64,000 bases of DNA from Serinus canaria. Its lineage: Eukaryota; Chordata; Aves; Passeriformes; Fringillidae. Position numbers and translations under genes: made by a program. Shown piece by piece: positions 25,601 through 39,390 of the stretch. The notes under the pieces are model-generated. The model had not been told where the DNA came from and did not search any database. It saw nothing but the letters and a program-made list of their open reading frames with translations. How positions within the stretch are numbered: the stretch's first letter is position 1; the number at the start of each line of letters is the position of its first letter. The stretch covers positions 6,587,501-6,651,500 of the forward strand of contig NC_066316.1 of assembly GCF_022539315.1 (NCBI RefSeq), given 5' to 3'.

Positions 25601-28299
25601 GCTGTCTCCATCAGGCAGTGTTTTGCTGCTGATGGTCTGTGTGTTTAATGACCAAAAAATAAAAAGCTTGTGTAACATTTCTGCTGTGCCCATCAGATTC
25701 AGTCCTGCCGTTCTCAAGTACTTGAGTCTGCCTAAATGAAGTGGTGCCTGTGTGTAGGAGCAGCCTTTAACTTGTAAAAAAGGCAATTTAAATATGTGAC
25801 CAGCCTTTTCTTGCATGAATGCTATTGGAGGCTGTTTTTCCAAATGTGCTTGAGTGAATGAAATTAGGCCTGTATAAAAGAAATACAAGAACTTGCTTTG
25901 AGCTATGAATAGCAGATGGAACAGTGCTGGAGTTGACATACTTGACTTTTTCAGCCTTACACACAATATTCACTTGGATGACTTTATAATGTAAATTTAA
26001 CAGGTCTGTAGGGTTTTTAAGACAATATAAGCTGTAAGAATGGATAGCTGTAGCTCAAGAGCAGTTAGGAAATACTTCTTTGCTGAGAGCATTGGAAGTC
26101 TGCTGAAGTTTAGTTTCGGATTTTTAAAGGGTAGAATGGAAGCAGATGTCAGAAAATGTGAATATTTACTGTGAATTTTATACTGGTTTTTTTTGTGTTT
26201 GGGTTTGTTGGTTTTCTTGTTTGTGGGTTGTGATTTTTAATTTAGAAATACTAAAATGCATTCTGAGGTTTATTGTCATTCTGGTTGTAATGCCTACCTC
26301 TTACCCTTTGGGAAAATGACCTGTGGTTCAATAGGAAGCTTTCCTGAATTCCTACTTAAGCTGCTTGGGCTTAGGAGGGTTTTTCTTTGCTTTGCTGGCA
26401 GTGCTGTGGTCTGAGTTGTGTGGACATTCTGTGAGTGGTTCTTTCTGAAAACAAGACAAAATCTTAATTGAGTACTGTGGTGCTGAATTTTCACCCTGGG
26501 ATATGTTGTTACCAATTCTGATTTCCTTAAATATTTTGCTGTTGTACTCAAGTTGTGCAGAAGCTTCTCAGGCCTTCATAAAACACACACACACTATATG
26601 TATATATATAGTCAAGATACATAACAATCTATTCATAAAACTCCTGTTTTGGGTGAGGATCGTGTTTATACTTGATCCTTCTGTATTTTCTTTGAAAACA
26701 CAAAATCATTAAAGGGGAATGGGGAGAGAGATGAACATAACAGCCATAGACTATATGGAAAAATTGATATGGCTTTTTTAGTTATTTATGTTGGTTTTTT
26801 TCCCCCCCCGGCAGTCATCAGATCCCTTTGGTTTAAAAAGTCTGACAGATGTGAGGATGTGTTCCTTGCTTTGCCTACTTTGTTTTTATGGCTCCCAAAA
26901 ATTCAGTCTCACTCCACATTATAAGCTGACACCACAACACAGGTTTCAAGTCTCTTAACAGGAGAACATACAAGAGCTACCACAACCTTTTGTCTTCTGG
27001 TGCATTTCTACTACCAGCTAATGGACTTCAGCCTACTTCTTGCTTTTAGTATTTTGACAGAGAGGATTTGCTTTAGGTTTTCTTTCTTGTTTTTTTGAAA
27101 AAGATGTCTTCAAATCTAGCTATTTTTGGATTCAATCAATGCCTCTGGCATTGCCAAAAGTTTTTTTATTTTTCTTTTCTCTACTGAAGTTAAGAGTAGT
27201 ATAAAGCTAGGGAAGTGATTGACTAAAAATCTGTTCATATTTTGTAGTTCTGATTTGGGTTCAGAGATCATACTTTGTAGCTTGAATAAGAGAAAATGTG
27301 TATGTATAGATACTATACCTATTGGATTGTTTTAAAACAGAAAATAAAACATTTTAATTTTTTTTTGGGGGGGTGTTTCTATTCTGGATATATTTTAAGG
27401 AACTGAGAATGCTTGCCTTGCCTTGCAGAGGAATTAATGATTCTCTTTTGAAAAACTTATGCTATTCCTACAGATATATGCTATAGTTCACTGGAGGGTT
27501 GGGAAGAGAGAGAGCTTATCATTCTGTGTGGCTCTGCTACCCTCTGCAGTAGGAGTAATTTCTAGGAATTGCACCAATTCTTTCAGCATTTTCTATACCT
27601 TTGTCTTCCCTTTATGACCACCAGGTATTTTCCTGCTCTGCACAGTTAGCCTGCAGGAACTGCAGCTCCAGACCCAACTGTTATATGAAAATTATGCTGT
27701 TATGTGAAAATTGTTCCTGGACTCCTTATTTCAGGTCCCCATAGATGTGCATGTTTCTGAAGCCCATACTTTATTATAAATGATCAGTATAAACACAAGT
27801 ATAAAGAACTATAAATATCAGGAGTGTGACTTTTAAAAGAAAGCCTGTAGAAGAGCCCATTATGCATGTTCTTCCTGGGAAGGTGAATGACCTTGCAGGG
27901 TAAAAAGTCCTGATCTTACTTTCAAGTATGTCCTGGGCCGGGGATTTATTTCAGATCTTCAAAACATGAACCCTTAGATCCTAGACACATGATCTTTTAT
28001 AAATTATGATGGTATCACTCCTTCAAAATGTGTTTTAAAATGTATGTAAAAATTTAGGAGTCATTTGCAAGAAGAGCACATTTTCCCTTTGGGACGTTGT
28101 AATTATTTTGGAGACTTAAGTTGTCATGTAGGGAGTGCTTGAAATATTAGTTTGCTATCTTGAGGTTTCTCTGATGAGCAGGGGCAAATTGAATGTTTGA
28201 TCCTCCAGCTAGAGCTGCTATTGATATGACAAATAGATCAACTTGTGTTTCCAATTATGCTGATAATGTCATATTCAAATCCTTGATGACAAACAAACA
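25601..28299. other. Unique AT-rich non-coding DNA
   Basis: No gene was recognised. The stretch holds a T/G low-complexity patch (about 26180-26240), a small AC/TA microsatellite (listed separately), a C run near 26803-26809 and a G run near 27367-27373. Confidence 0.5.
26583..26610. repeat. AC/TA microsatellite
   Basis: Six AC units (26583-26594) run directly into a TA-rich tract interrupted by one G (26595-26610). It is a short, compound simple repeat with no other apparent role. Confidence 0.9.
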
Positions 28300-28570
28300 G
28301 ATACATACGTCGTGGAAGAAAATAAGAAGTCTTTTCCAAAAAAGCACGATGTTTATCTGAAATTTTTTCAGTCATTATACTTTGAAATGTAACATTTATC
28401 TTGGCATTCAGTTTCATTATGTACTCTTGAAGGCCCCTCTCTCATTTATTACCGTTAGCATACCAGAACAAATGGCTTTCAGATGTGAAAAATCGATCAT
28501 CCCAAAAACGTCGCCACTACTTATGGGGGTGGATTAATGCAAGGTGTTGGGAGAGGAAGGTTGAAATGAA
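28300..28570. promoter_or_regulatory. Candidate conserved non-coding element
   Basis: About seven CpGs survive here against a CpG-poor background: ACGTCG near 28308, CACGAT near 28346, ACCGTT near 28451, ATCGAT near 28493, and ACGTCGCC near 28508. The same stretch holds a CAGATG E-box (about 28480) and homeobox-type ATTAATG (about 28532). There is no transposon signature and no long frame. Retained CpGs in unique sequence can mark conserved enhancers, but conservation itself cannot be seen from one genome. Confidence 0.2.
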
Positions 28571-31500
28571 ATGTCATAATTGAGCAGCACAAGTCACCAG
28601 AGAAATGAGTCAATTGATCAAGGTTCCAGCTTGAGAAGCCTTTTAAAAAATAAAATGGGAAAAAATACCACCTAAAAAAAAACCAACATAAAACCCTCTA
28701 CCAAAAAAAGGCAGCATAAGGAAGGAGCTGTGACAGTGATATACAAACCATTCAATTCTGGAATGGCACTTTGTGATTTAAGTTCATTGAATACAGCAAG
28801 AAGTTATTTTCAGATTTTTATTGGTTGGTCCTGAATCTGTTTTCACAGTTCTCTGGGAAACAGAAAATGGAGGCCATTCATGGACTTATTCTGGAATCTC
28901 TAATGCTTGAGTGTCAAACACACAATCTTTCTTATCAAGTCCCTGTAGCTTTGCACCTGCAAGGAGAAGATGAATGATGGTCTTGTCAAATGAGTTGCAG
29001 AGAAATAATCTATTTTTCTTCTACTAACAGCTTAAATCAGCTGTCTACAAACGTTGAGTGTTTTAGCTGATTTGGGGTAGGATGAATCCCATCTGTGTAG
29101 CTGAGAGGATGTTGTTCAGATAACAAACAAATTGTAACAAATCTCTTTTCCCCTGCAATGTGCTGAAGAATAACTCTTATGAATAAGAGATCACCCACTT
29201 TTACACTTTTCCACTGAAATTATGGAAAACTCATTGCTGACTCCTGCCACATTCCTACTGTTGTCTTCAGTGACTGAAACTTCCATGAGAGGGAGGAGAA
29301 GGGTCATTAATATATTAAGAGAATGATGTATTATTAAAATAGAATATTTTGAAAGCAGAGGAATCCCTCAGTATCCTGATGTTCCTAATTTAGTATGTAG
29401 ATGATTGCTCCCTTTGCAGCATGCAAGTAAACATGGTGGAGTGAGAAATATGTTATGTAACTGTGTTAGAGTTTCTGGTACATTTTCAGTGAAGGAATGT
29501 CTCTGTTTTCTTGTATGGATGGACCAAAGAGTGAAGGTGATTTCGGGAGGAGAAATACTTGTGGAAGCTAAATGATTTCACTTGGGGGAACAGGGGAGGA
29601 TATTAACTTCCAGTAATGCTTGCAACCATTTAGATTTTAGGGCAAGAAAAATCATGATGGACTTGTAATGTGTAAGGCTTCTCTGCAGTATACCCATTGC
29701 AGTAAGACACACAGACTCATGAGAAGAGAATTTTGGGTTTGTTTGGGATTTTTTCTTTAAATTATTTATACTAGCTAGTTAAAATAGCTTAATTTAATAG
29801 CTTCATTTCCTTTGTAATTTGTAATGAGCCATTTCTTTTCCAGAAAACATCAGTGAGGGTAAAGGGTCTGTGTGCAAACTGCCCACAGGTTATTTTCTCT
29901 GAAATCAGAGTGCTTTTGTGGAAATTGGGAAGCTAATTATTAAATGCCTGTTATCATTGCTGCAAAGTTGCAAGACAGCAGGAGAAACAAGATAGTGCTA
30001 TAAAACACAAAGTAGAATATGACAGATGTTTCAGAGTTAACCCTGAACTGAAAGGGAGTAGGGGGAAAAGGCATTGTTTGATAGTATTTCAACATAGATT
30101 TCATAACTCATGGAATTGAGTTGTGCACTGTGATGTTTTTTTAGTGCAGATACAAAAGAGGGTACTGAGAAGAAACAAGGTAGGGGAAAATAAAATGTTG
30201 ATTTGTGCTTGTGTACCTTTTCTCAACACAGGCTTGGGGACAGTTTAGGTCAAAATTCAGTGTTTGCCCAGGGTGATGAGGCAATGGTTTGTTAGTGTTA
30301 ATGCTGGCAATCTGCTTATAGTATTCAGAATATTAGCTTGAGCAGGGAGAAACTATTGGGTTTAGCAGTATGTATATTATTTAAGGTCAGAGATATAACT
30401 GGAACTCTAAAGTTCCTGGGCCACTTCCTTGTTTTCCCAGGCATACTCCAGGGAGTAACCATTGGTCCCATTGAGTAAATGGAAAAATTAATATGGAATC
30501 TGAAGTTAGAATTTATTTTTTTTTTAATCTCTGCACAGCCATAGAAAACTGGTCTGTTGAATACAGTCAATCTTAAAGCAAAACCCTTATATAACATGTT
30601 ACTTGCAAGCTTTCCTTAATGAAATATGATTAAATTAACCAAGACATATATAAAAGTTTGCTAAATAGTGATTTTTCTCCTTTCTTGCTCTCAGTTCACT
30701 TAAATGTGGATTGGTTCCTTTAACTGTGCTACCCCTGCTCTGACTTAAAGGTCTGCATTCAGTTGGGAGCATCCTCCAAAAGAGAGCACCAAGTGATCTG
30801 TGTTTAAATTCTATGTGTTAATTTGGATTCAGCATAGCCCTCTCAGGAGACCTAAACACAGCAGGTCTGTGCAGCCATATATCACACTTGAAAGTACCTC
30901 CTCCAAGGTGAACTGTAGCTTCTCTTTATTAGAAACATTTATAAATGAGGAAAGATGAAACAAGAAAATTCAAACCCACTAAGAAATTAAATAGTTTTGT
31001 TTAGATGGTAAGTAATTCAGCATGGATCATTAAAATTAATTAGAACTCTAAGCTTATTTTGAAGCTGTAAGAATTCAAAGCAGATGGGATTTTGAAGGAA
31101 AGGATAATCACCCTTTCTGTATCTTTTGAGAGTTTTAAAAATAATTTAGTGATTTTAGTGACACTCAGGCCAGTAGGTTCCTTGAGCTGGTGTGCTGATG
31201 GTGTAGTGGGGCTTTCCCTTCTATAGCATCCCTTTAGGTGCTTCACTGAGTTTTCTAACTCACAGTGAAGGAACAAAGCTTTTGAAAATATGAATCTTCC
31301 TATTAATAAACATGGTGTTTTTAAACTTTATCAGGAGTTTGCAATTAGGGAAGGCTCACTGTTGTGGAAGAAACTGTGGCATGTGGACTAGAGGGACGAT
31401 TTAAGCAGCATAATTAGTGACTAAATATTCAGATGCATTGCTTTGTGTCCTGGTTGGATTTGGTGCAAACTTGAGCTTGCATGGCTTTGCCATGGCCAAG

Positions 31501-33510
31501 CCTGGCTCAAGAAGCTGAAGTTGTAAGGCTGGATAAGGAGCAATAAGGAGCATCCTTTAGAATACCCACTTAATTATTTTACGTTTTAGCATTCAAATTG
31601 CTCCCACTTTCACATGGCCATTTCTAGTTTTCAGCCATTACTTTGGCCTGGTAACCAGTCTGCCAAAGGGCACCAAGATTTTGTTCTTTGTACAATAGTA
31701 GAGTAGCTGCTATTAGTTTTGGAGGTAACATGGGTGTCTGTGAGATGGTGAAGATCCAGACCAGGGACATCTGTCATCCCACAGTCAGGCAGTGACTGGG
31801 AAGCAGTGTGACCATGCTGGAATATCTTCAGTAGACTTGGATGTCTGAGGGAGGCTTTGGTTTGAACCTGGGCCCAATTTAGAAAAAATCCCCTAATTAT
31901 TCAATTTACTGATGTTTCAGTTTATTTGCAGACCATGCTACATTCTTAAACTTTTGTGATTTTGAGTTTGAAATACTGAGTCAAAAGAAATAAAGATTCC
32001 TTTTGATTCCACACAGGCCTCAGCAGTAGTGTCTGTGGCCTTTCATAGACTGTGGCCAGGTGTTTTCTAGGTGAGCCAAGCTCCTTGCTGGAAAGCCAGG
32101 TATTTGAAGCCCATGTTATATTCTCCATGTCCTGCCAGGGTTTAGCTCAGTGGCTGCAAAGGAAGCCTTTGCTGTAGGCTGATGAAGATGTGAGCTGTCA
32201 CTTCGTAGGTACCCACTCACTTCTTAGAGACCATAAAGTACTTTAAAGGTAAATCAATGGCTTCTATAATCTATTAATTGACACCATGTAAGTTTAAAGG
32301 GAACATTCAGTGAGTCAGTTAGGCAAATGTCAGTGCAGAGCCCTGGGAAGAGCAGAGCTTTCAAACACAGCAGCTTTTACAAAGGAAGCTGCAGGTTAGG
32401 GCTAACCCAGTCTATTTCTTTTTCAGTGAGTGTGCTTGTTCCTTACACATACATTATCTTCTCTGGGGGAGAACCCTCCTTGCCCTTTCCAAACCTCAGT
32501 TGCTCTGTGTTAAATAACATATGCAATTAGTACTCTTTTAGTATGTTTGGAAATAATCAAAAGAGCTATTTTAATATAGCTTTTTTTCCTAAAAGGAGAA
32601 TTAAGAGATTTCTCTATGACTGTTGAGCTTTTGACTAATTCAGACTCAGCTATCAGCTCAAACTGGGGAAGTTTACTAGAACTTGTCACTACTAGGATTG
32701 ATATTTACCAGATCTGAAATGTTTTTAAGTCTGAAGAAAAGGGATTTGAATTCCATGTTTCCATGTACATCTTTTGGTTAGATACTGAACCAATACCTTA
32801 TTTCTCTATTGTTTTATGAGGCTACTAGTATAAACATGAAAAGGTGTTGGTTTATGACACCAACTTCTATTCCTGTGAGAGATTATGAAATCTGTAACAT
32901 GGTTGAATTTACCAAACTGGCAGGTTTCAGGCATAAAACCTGATCAGTATTTTCCTTAATGTCCTGGGTGATGGGATGGAGTGTGTGCCCATTTGGAAAG
33001 AGAAAAACAATTTAAAGAAAATCCAACAGAGAGGGATTGGAGATACAGAAAATGTGACTCTGTGAGGTATAGATAGGAAGTGGAGGGATTTAGATTGATG
33101 AAAAGAATAAAGGAGATGTAAGGGGTTTTTTTAATCTGTAGTTTTACATTTTTAAAAATGGAATAGTCTTTGTGAAGTGTAAGAGGAGCAGCAGCAGGAT
33201 ACAGGATAGTTAAAACCTAGGAAAAGCTGTCCGTTTATTAAAATAGGAATGGGATAAAACAACATGGGAAGGTGATGGAGGTCTCATTTTTGAAAAGCTC
33301 TTAGGACAGTTAGAAAAAACACTTATTTAGTTGATATTATTTTAAAGGCAGGAAATAACTTCCCAAAATGCCAGACAACACTGCGACAATGGGGAGCTGT
33401 GTCCTTATTTTGTGTGAAAGGGGTTGCTGCCCTGGCAGATGCCTGGGAGTGAGAGAGAATGACTGGGTTTAGACTTGCTGAGGTTTTATGTATTTAGTCA
33501 CTTTGCAGGT
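28571..33510. other. Unique non-coding DNA
   Basis: I see no gene, RNA or transposon. Open frames here are short and unremarkable. The sequence is uniformly AT-rich with scattered short A and T runs. Confidence 0.55.
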
Positions 33511-33640
33511 TAGAATCATGGAGTCTTTCATGTTGGAAAAGACTTCTAGGAACATTGAGTCCAAGCATTTAACACAGAAGAAATGCAAGTGCTTGCATAT
33601 CTTGAAAGTGTTGACAGCTCTTCCCTTAACTAAAGACGGT
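33511..33640 (-). mobile_element. CR1-type LINE 3' end, diverged
   Basis: The plus strand reads 'AGAATCATGGAGTCTTTCA', then 'GTTGGAAAAGACTTCTAGG', then 'AACATTGAGTCCAAGC'. This is the complement of the common avian CR1 3' terminus of the 'AAAGACCTCTAAGATCAT' type. Similarity fades after about 33620. The subfamily looks different from the other CR1 copies in the window, whose ends read 'GGAAGGGACCTTAAAGGTC'. Confidence 0.75.
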
Positions 33641-34151
33641 CTTTTGCAGCTTTGCAGGAAGCCCTGGTGCTGCAGGGAATTTTGTAGCAGGGGAGCCACA
33701 AAGTTAGCACATGAAAATGCAGATTAAGTTATGAAAAAGTGGCTTTGGAAATATTTGTTATTAACATCAAGCATGTGTAGCATGATGCAAGACTTGTCAG
33801 GAAGCTGCCTTGCCCATAGGTGAGCTCCTGGTGGGCTCCCTGTAGTCAGATAGCTTGAAATAGCTTTTTTTATATTTCATTGAAGAATATGAGATGAAGT
33901 TCATTACAAATACAGCAAGTAAGAAGGTCAGACACCTCGCTGCTTTGCTGAAGAGTCTGATTAATCAACTGTTGATCTGCAGTGAGAGAAACAATGTAAT
34001 TAGAAAAATGGATTAACTGTAAGTAAGCTTAAATCACACATTTTAAAAAAATGCATAGAAGGAAATCCTTTCTCACAAATTAAAATAAGAATAAATTTGG
34101 GGTTGCAAGCATGTTGCTTTTCCTTTAGAGATGAAGCCTTGTATGTGTTAC

Positions 34152-34172
34152 AAAAAAAAAAAAAAAAAAAAA
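34152..34172. repeat. Poly-A run (21 bases)
   Basis: There are 21 consecutive A residues followed by a purine-rich tail (AGAAGGGAAAAAAGG). No SINE or processed-pseudogene body was recognised directly upstream, so it is recorded as a simple repeat only. Confidence 0.9.
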
Positions 34173-36563
34173 GAAGGGAAAAAAGGTGTATCTGTTAGCT
34201 AAGAAAGAGTAGTGACAACCATGTCACCATTCCAGCCTTGTGGATTTTCCCACCCAGCTGGGAAGGTAAGTGCTGTCAGGAGGGTGTAGGCTGTGCTACT
34301 GCTACAACCATATCTGCTATCCTGGAGACAAAGACAAAACCATTTCTGGGGGTGGAAAACATAAAAAAAATCCAGCAAGAAGGTATCTTCTAGACCAAAC
34401 CAAACAATCATCAGCAACTAAAAAGGCAGTTCTACCACCCATCCAGATTGGGTGCTGTGTATCATAGGAGCAGGAAGAGCTGATCTCTGTTTCCTAGGGC
34501 CCAGGAAATGTTCAGTTTGAGGTTACACTTTGTGACTCCAGGTTGCTGTAAGTGTGGAAGGCAATGTAGTATAAACAGTGAGTGCATCCAGCTTACAAAA
34601 GTCTTTTCTTAATGTTTTTTTACCTCTGTATAAACCCCTGCATTTCCCTCTCCAGTAGGGAAAAGCAGTGCCTCACTCCTGTGCCTTCCCCTCGTTTCTT
34701 TATTTGCCCTGTTTAGCTTGAAGCTTGCTGGGTTGCAGAAGATAAATGGGTGTGTCTCAGTGAAAGAGAGCAAAGCTTTCATTTATTTGCCTCTTCTGAA
34801 CAGGAGCTTGTGGATGTAAATACTGTCCTCTCTGACTTGAACCAACATTGTGTTTCCCTCCTGCCCTTCCCAGGGCACACATCCCTTGTGCAGCTGGGCA
34901 CCACAGCAAGCAGTTGGAGCAGTCAGAGGAACTGAAACTCTAATTTTACTCAATTAAAGACCTGAAGGAATAGCTTGTGAGCCATTGAAGCTAAAAGCTG
35001 TAGGAGGCTCTCAGCTGGTGCTCTCTCCATCTCAGGACTTGACTTCTATTGGGTAGTGCTCAGTATTTTTGGAAGCTTAGCCTAACTTTGTTTCTGTTGT
35101 TGATAAATGTTTGATGTTATCCATTTTGCATTTGGTGTGCACGATCTCTTTTCAAGCCTAACCTGCTTACTCAGCCAGTGACCATGTCCAAACCTTTCTG
35201 TGTGGTGCTTTCTCACTTATCATCGCTGTATCTGTGGGCTGGAAAGCCTTTCTGGTTACCAAGGTGTGATTGAGTTCTCTTTGTGTCTTGCAGAATTGTT
35301 TTTGGTTTTTGTTTCTGCTGGTTGTTTATTCCCAGCTACCTTCCAGCAGGAGCCTTGCATTATGTGCTGGTGGTGGAAGATCTTCCTCACAGCCTGTTTC
35401 TTCACTCATCTCACCGCTTTCCCAGACTCTTGTACTGTTTCATCTCCTTGCCTTGCAAAGACTTCTCATCTTCCCCCTGTTGCCCTTTTCTATTGTTCCT
35501 TTCTCTTTGGGAGATTTTTTTCCCCCTATTTTGTTTCATCTCCCTTGGCTGTTCCCTCCTCCCCCTCACTCCTTTGTGATTGTTTGCCAAATGCAGGACA
35601 CCCAGTGGGGTTGGTCAATGTTTGTTTTTGCAGCTGCTGTATGAATCCAGAAGGGACATTCTGGATACAGAAGCTGCTGTTTTCTTGTCACTCTGTATGC
35701 CTGAGTTACCACCTCGAGCAATAGATCTGCTCTGAGAACCAAGGGAGAGTGGGAAAGGGATTTTGAAGCTTCCAGCTCTTTTTCCATAGTTTAGGGATTA
35801 TGCCCACAGTGGGTGGGTTAGATACACAACTTTGCAGCTCTACAACTTTTATCTCCCCTGTATCTAGCAGTACTAATTCCAATAGGATTTCAAGTGGTGA
35901 ACACACTTTTGTACTGAAGTTTAAAATCAATTCCTGCTCAGATTAAGCCACGTTCTGGAGAAAGCATGCACAGATTTTCCAATGTCACAGGGGGAGGTGG
36001 TCAGAAGCACAGACCATGCTGGCAGTTGTTGCAAGCCCAGGGAAAGATGGTTGTATGGGCTGGGCACTGGGATTTTGGGGCTGGTGGATTAAGGGTGAGC
36101 TGAGATTTTACTTGTTAGTGTTTTTCATATGGTTTCCTGCCCTGGCATGTCTAAGCTTGGGAAAGTGTTGTGTGTTGTTAAGGTGACTGCTCAGCTGAGA
36201 ATTTCTAACACTTAGGGGAGCCATGCAGTGTGATCAGGCACATTAGGTGGGGTGGTGGGAAATGAAATCATGGAATGGTTTAGAGACTGACAGATGCCAA
36301 ATGACTTCCCATTACACCTGTGAGCTTGCATTAAATTCCAACAGCTGTAAATCCTGAAATGCAGTGGCTTGGATTGCTCCTCAGTGGGAAGGGTTTCAGT
36401 ACCAGTCTGTTCTTCAGCTGAAGAGTTTGCAGGGGCTTGGTGAAGGGAACTCCAGGTTGCTGCTTGGGAAGAAGCTCTGGGTGGTTCCTGGCCATCAGTG
36501 CAGTCTCTGGAGGCAGAGTCAGGCCTGGATAATGCCTGAAAATGGAACAGCAGCTGGTGACAG

Positions 36564-36582
36564 CTGGCTGCCAGAGGGCACT
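36564..36582 (+). promoter_or_regulatory. Possible CTCF-like site
   Basis: TGGCTGCCAGAGGGCACTC fits much of the CTCF core (AGAGGGCAC after a CC). The bases around the first part of the motif differ from consensus. This is a motif-only call. Confidence 0.15.
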
Positions 36583-39390
36583 CAGGGTCACAGTGTTCAT
36601 ACACAGCTTCCCCACAAGGGAGTTTGGCACAGAGGGTTCCATGTTCTGCTTCCCCTGTTCCTTATTCTCCTTAGCCCTATTAGAAATAGTTCTATTTTAA
36701 TTCCAAATTAAGATACACAATTAATTTCACAGTTACCTACAATCAAGAACATGACATGTAATTTCTTTCAACTCACATACAGTGTAGACAGAAAATCCAG
36801 TCTCTTTTGGTGTAAAGGGTTTTGTTTGGTTTTCTACATTGGTAACAAGCTTGGAAAATGTATAAAATGTGTTGAAAGAAATGAAGTTGCTTAAAACTTA
36901 TATACTTAGAAATACATTTTTCTGTGAAATTACATTTGTCCTTATTGCTTTCTTTAGCTGCAGACATTATTTGAAATGAAATTTAGCTGTAAGCTCTCCC
37001 AAGCTGTAGATGTTTAATTTCTATTTTCATGGCATCCCACTAAAATCAAAATTCAAAAGTGTGATTTATGATTGCTGAACTTCTCAACATGTCTTGCTCA
37101 GTCATGGTTCCTATCATACTTTTCAGCCAAGAGCCCCTTTAAAGGTGACAGAAATAAATTGATTTTGCATCCCAAGGTTATAATAGTTAGAAGCTGATAG
37201 CCTCTTTTTTCCCCTTCTTTTTAATGTTTCTATTTTCTTCTGAAATTTAAGGTTGATAGGCCAGCTCTGTTGAGCCAGCTTTTTCCTGCAGTTTTTGGCA
37301 ACAGGAAAGTTTTTGTTAAAAAATGTGATTCGTTGAACAATTTATTTATTTCATGGTTTGGAAAACTTTTTTTCCCATTCTGGTTAAATACATCACCTTG
37401 TTTTATGCTCATGAGTTAAAGGGGAGCATTAGCACCAAATCATTTTGTGGTTGTTTTTTTTTCCCCTCCTAGTTCCTTACTCTGTTCCATTGTTTGATCA
37501 TTATTGGAAGAGAGTTTCTGGGGCAAGCATGGAAATGTCATGTCTGTGCAATGTAGACCAAATCTGGTATATGTCAAAAACAGTTGAAATTCTGACATTG
37601 TAGTGGGTTAAATTGCTCAGCATACCTGTGCAATTACTGCTGTGTGGTGAGGGGGAGAGGGGCTTGTTGGCCACTGACCTTGCAAGTGCTGGCTGAGCAC
37701 CCCTCTGGGCTGACTCAGACTTGGGCTGGTGGCAACTGAGCAGTCAGGCATGTGTGCCACTCCACCTGCAGTGCTACAGCCAGCAAAATTAAATCACACT
37801 GCCCAGGAGTGACAGGGGCTCTGGATTTTGGGCCAGCAAACATCAGCTTTAATGGAAACTCATGTGGAAGAAGGCAGGGCTGCCTTTGAAGTGTGTGGAT
37901 TGCTTTTTCACATTAATACAGTCTTAAAAAAACAAACAAAACCCCCAAAGTTATCCATAGCAGAGCCTGGGATTTAGTCTGGTTCTGCTTAAAAAAACAA
38001 AAAAAAAAAAAATCCCAGCAGATGTTTTTTAGATAATAGAAGAAATAGCAATTTTGGATATGCAGTGCTGTCTTCAGTTTTGCTAGCATACAAAGATGAC
38101 AAGGGAAGAAATCAATGCAAAACCATTCCAGTAACTGAATGGATCCCTATTAGTTCTCAGGCAATTGGTTTTTAGTGGGCATTTGAGTATGTTAGGTGCT
38201 CTGCTGCTGGGAGGGAGGTGCTATTAGATTTTACTGTCAGTTATTTACCCAGCATGTTTGTTATTGACTGTGTTCTACAGAAGGGATGGGGGTGGAAAAA
38301 GGCAAAAAACTCCTTTTCTGGTCTAAATGGACACAACATTTTCCCATTATGCCTTTGTTACAGACATCTTTTCCAACACCTTTGGATTTTTCCCAGTGCC
38401 ATAGCTTTTCATCATTGGGTTTGGGTTTTTGGGGAAGTTTATGCTAGGATCAGATTGGCTTTATGGAAAATTCTGTTGTATCATTACAGTGATGCAGAGA
38501 ACACCCATATAAAGCATAAAAGAGGAAGAATGGTTTCAAGTTTTATATTTGAATTTTACTGCTTTTCTGGTAGTAACATCAGTCCTGATTAGATTTAGTC
38601 AAATAAACTCAAGGCTACTCTATTGGGGCTGTGAAGCATAATGGAATGTATCAAATAAATCCATTTTTCGACTGCAGGGCACAGCTACTACAGCTACTGG
38701 GCCCCTTTTAAGGCTTGTATTCATAATATATTGTTAAAAAAAAAAACCATTTTGCATTCATATCTCACCTGTTAAGCCATTGAGTGAAGCTGAATGTGTG
38801 AGCCATGAAAGGTGACTAAATGACAGTGGCAGGAGCAGGAAAATCTTGCATTGCAGTAAACTAAGCCTATTGATCTTGAAATGAAAGTTCAGTGGAAAAG
38901 CTGATGGAAAAAGGAGCAGAGCACAAAAAGACAAGCTGCACAACTGATCCAAACGAACTGTGTGGCAGTGAACATTCATGTGAAAGAAATGCTAATGCAA
39001 ACACTGCAGAAGAAACCAAAAGGAAGGAAAAAAAACTACTGCCAGTACTGTCACTTCTTGAGTATACATAAGACATGATTTCATATGGAAGAAGAAGTGT
39101 TAGTGGTTAGTCAAATAAGCTGAAATGTTCTGTGATGTCTGTGGAGGCAGGAGTAGAACACCCAAGGTTTCTCTGCACTGTTGATATGCAATGACTCCAA
39201 GTCCAGAACTTCCACAGCGTTTTTAAGAGAATATTGTGAACATGCCACTTGATCATAATGTATATTGAAAGGGAAATGCAATCAAAGCCCATTATAGTTT
39301 ATCAATGGGTGAAACAGTAAAACAATGTCAACTCCAAAGACATTTTGAAAATAGCTGACAGGCAGCTGGAGAAAGGATGCAGATTTCTGT

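Noticed and set aside
26790..26958. Splice-acceptor-like C/T tract with CAG at 26812-26814 followed by a 47-codon open frame
   Set aside because: There is no donor or polyadenylation signal in a fitting place and no recognisable peptide. It is weaker than the 25278 candidate.
35200..35724. Plus-strand open frame of 174 codons with hydrophobic stretches
   Set aside because: The strand is T/C-rich, which gives Phe/Leu/Ser/Cys-rich chance translations and few stops. Two other frames are also open across it, and nothing is recognisable.
36265..36285. ATCATGGAATGGTTTAG, similar to a CR1 terminus
   Set aside because: Only about 17 bases match, and the following sequence does not continue as CR1.
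38867..39030. Minus-strand acceptor-like tract near 39005-39035 followed by a 43-codon frame
   Set aside because: The frame is short, unrecognised and lacks a clear downstream donor.
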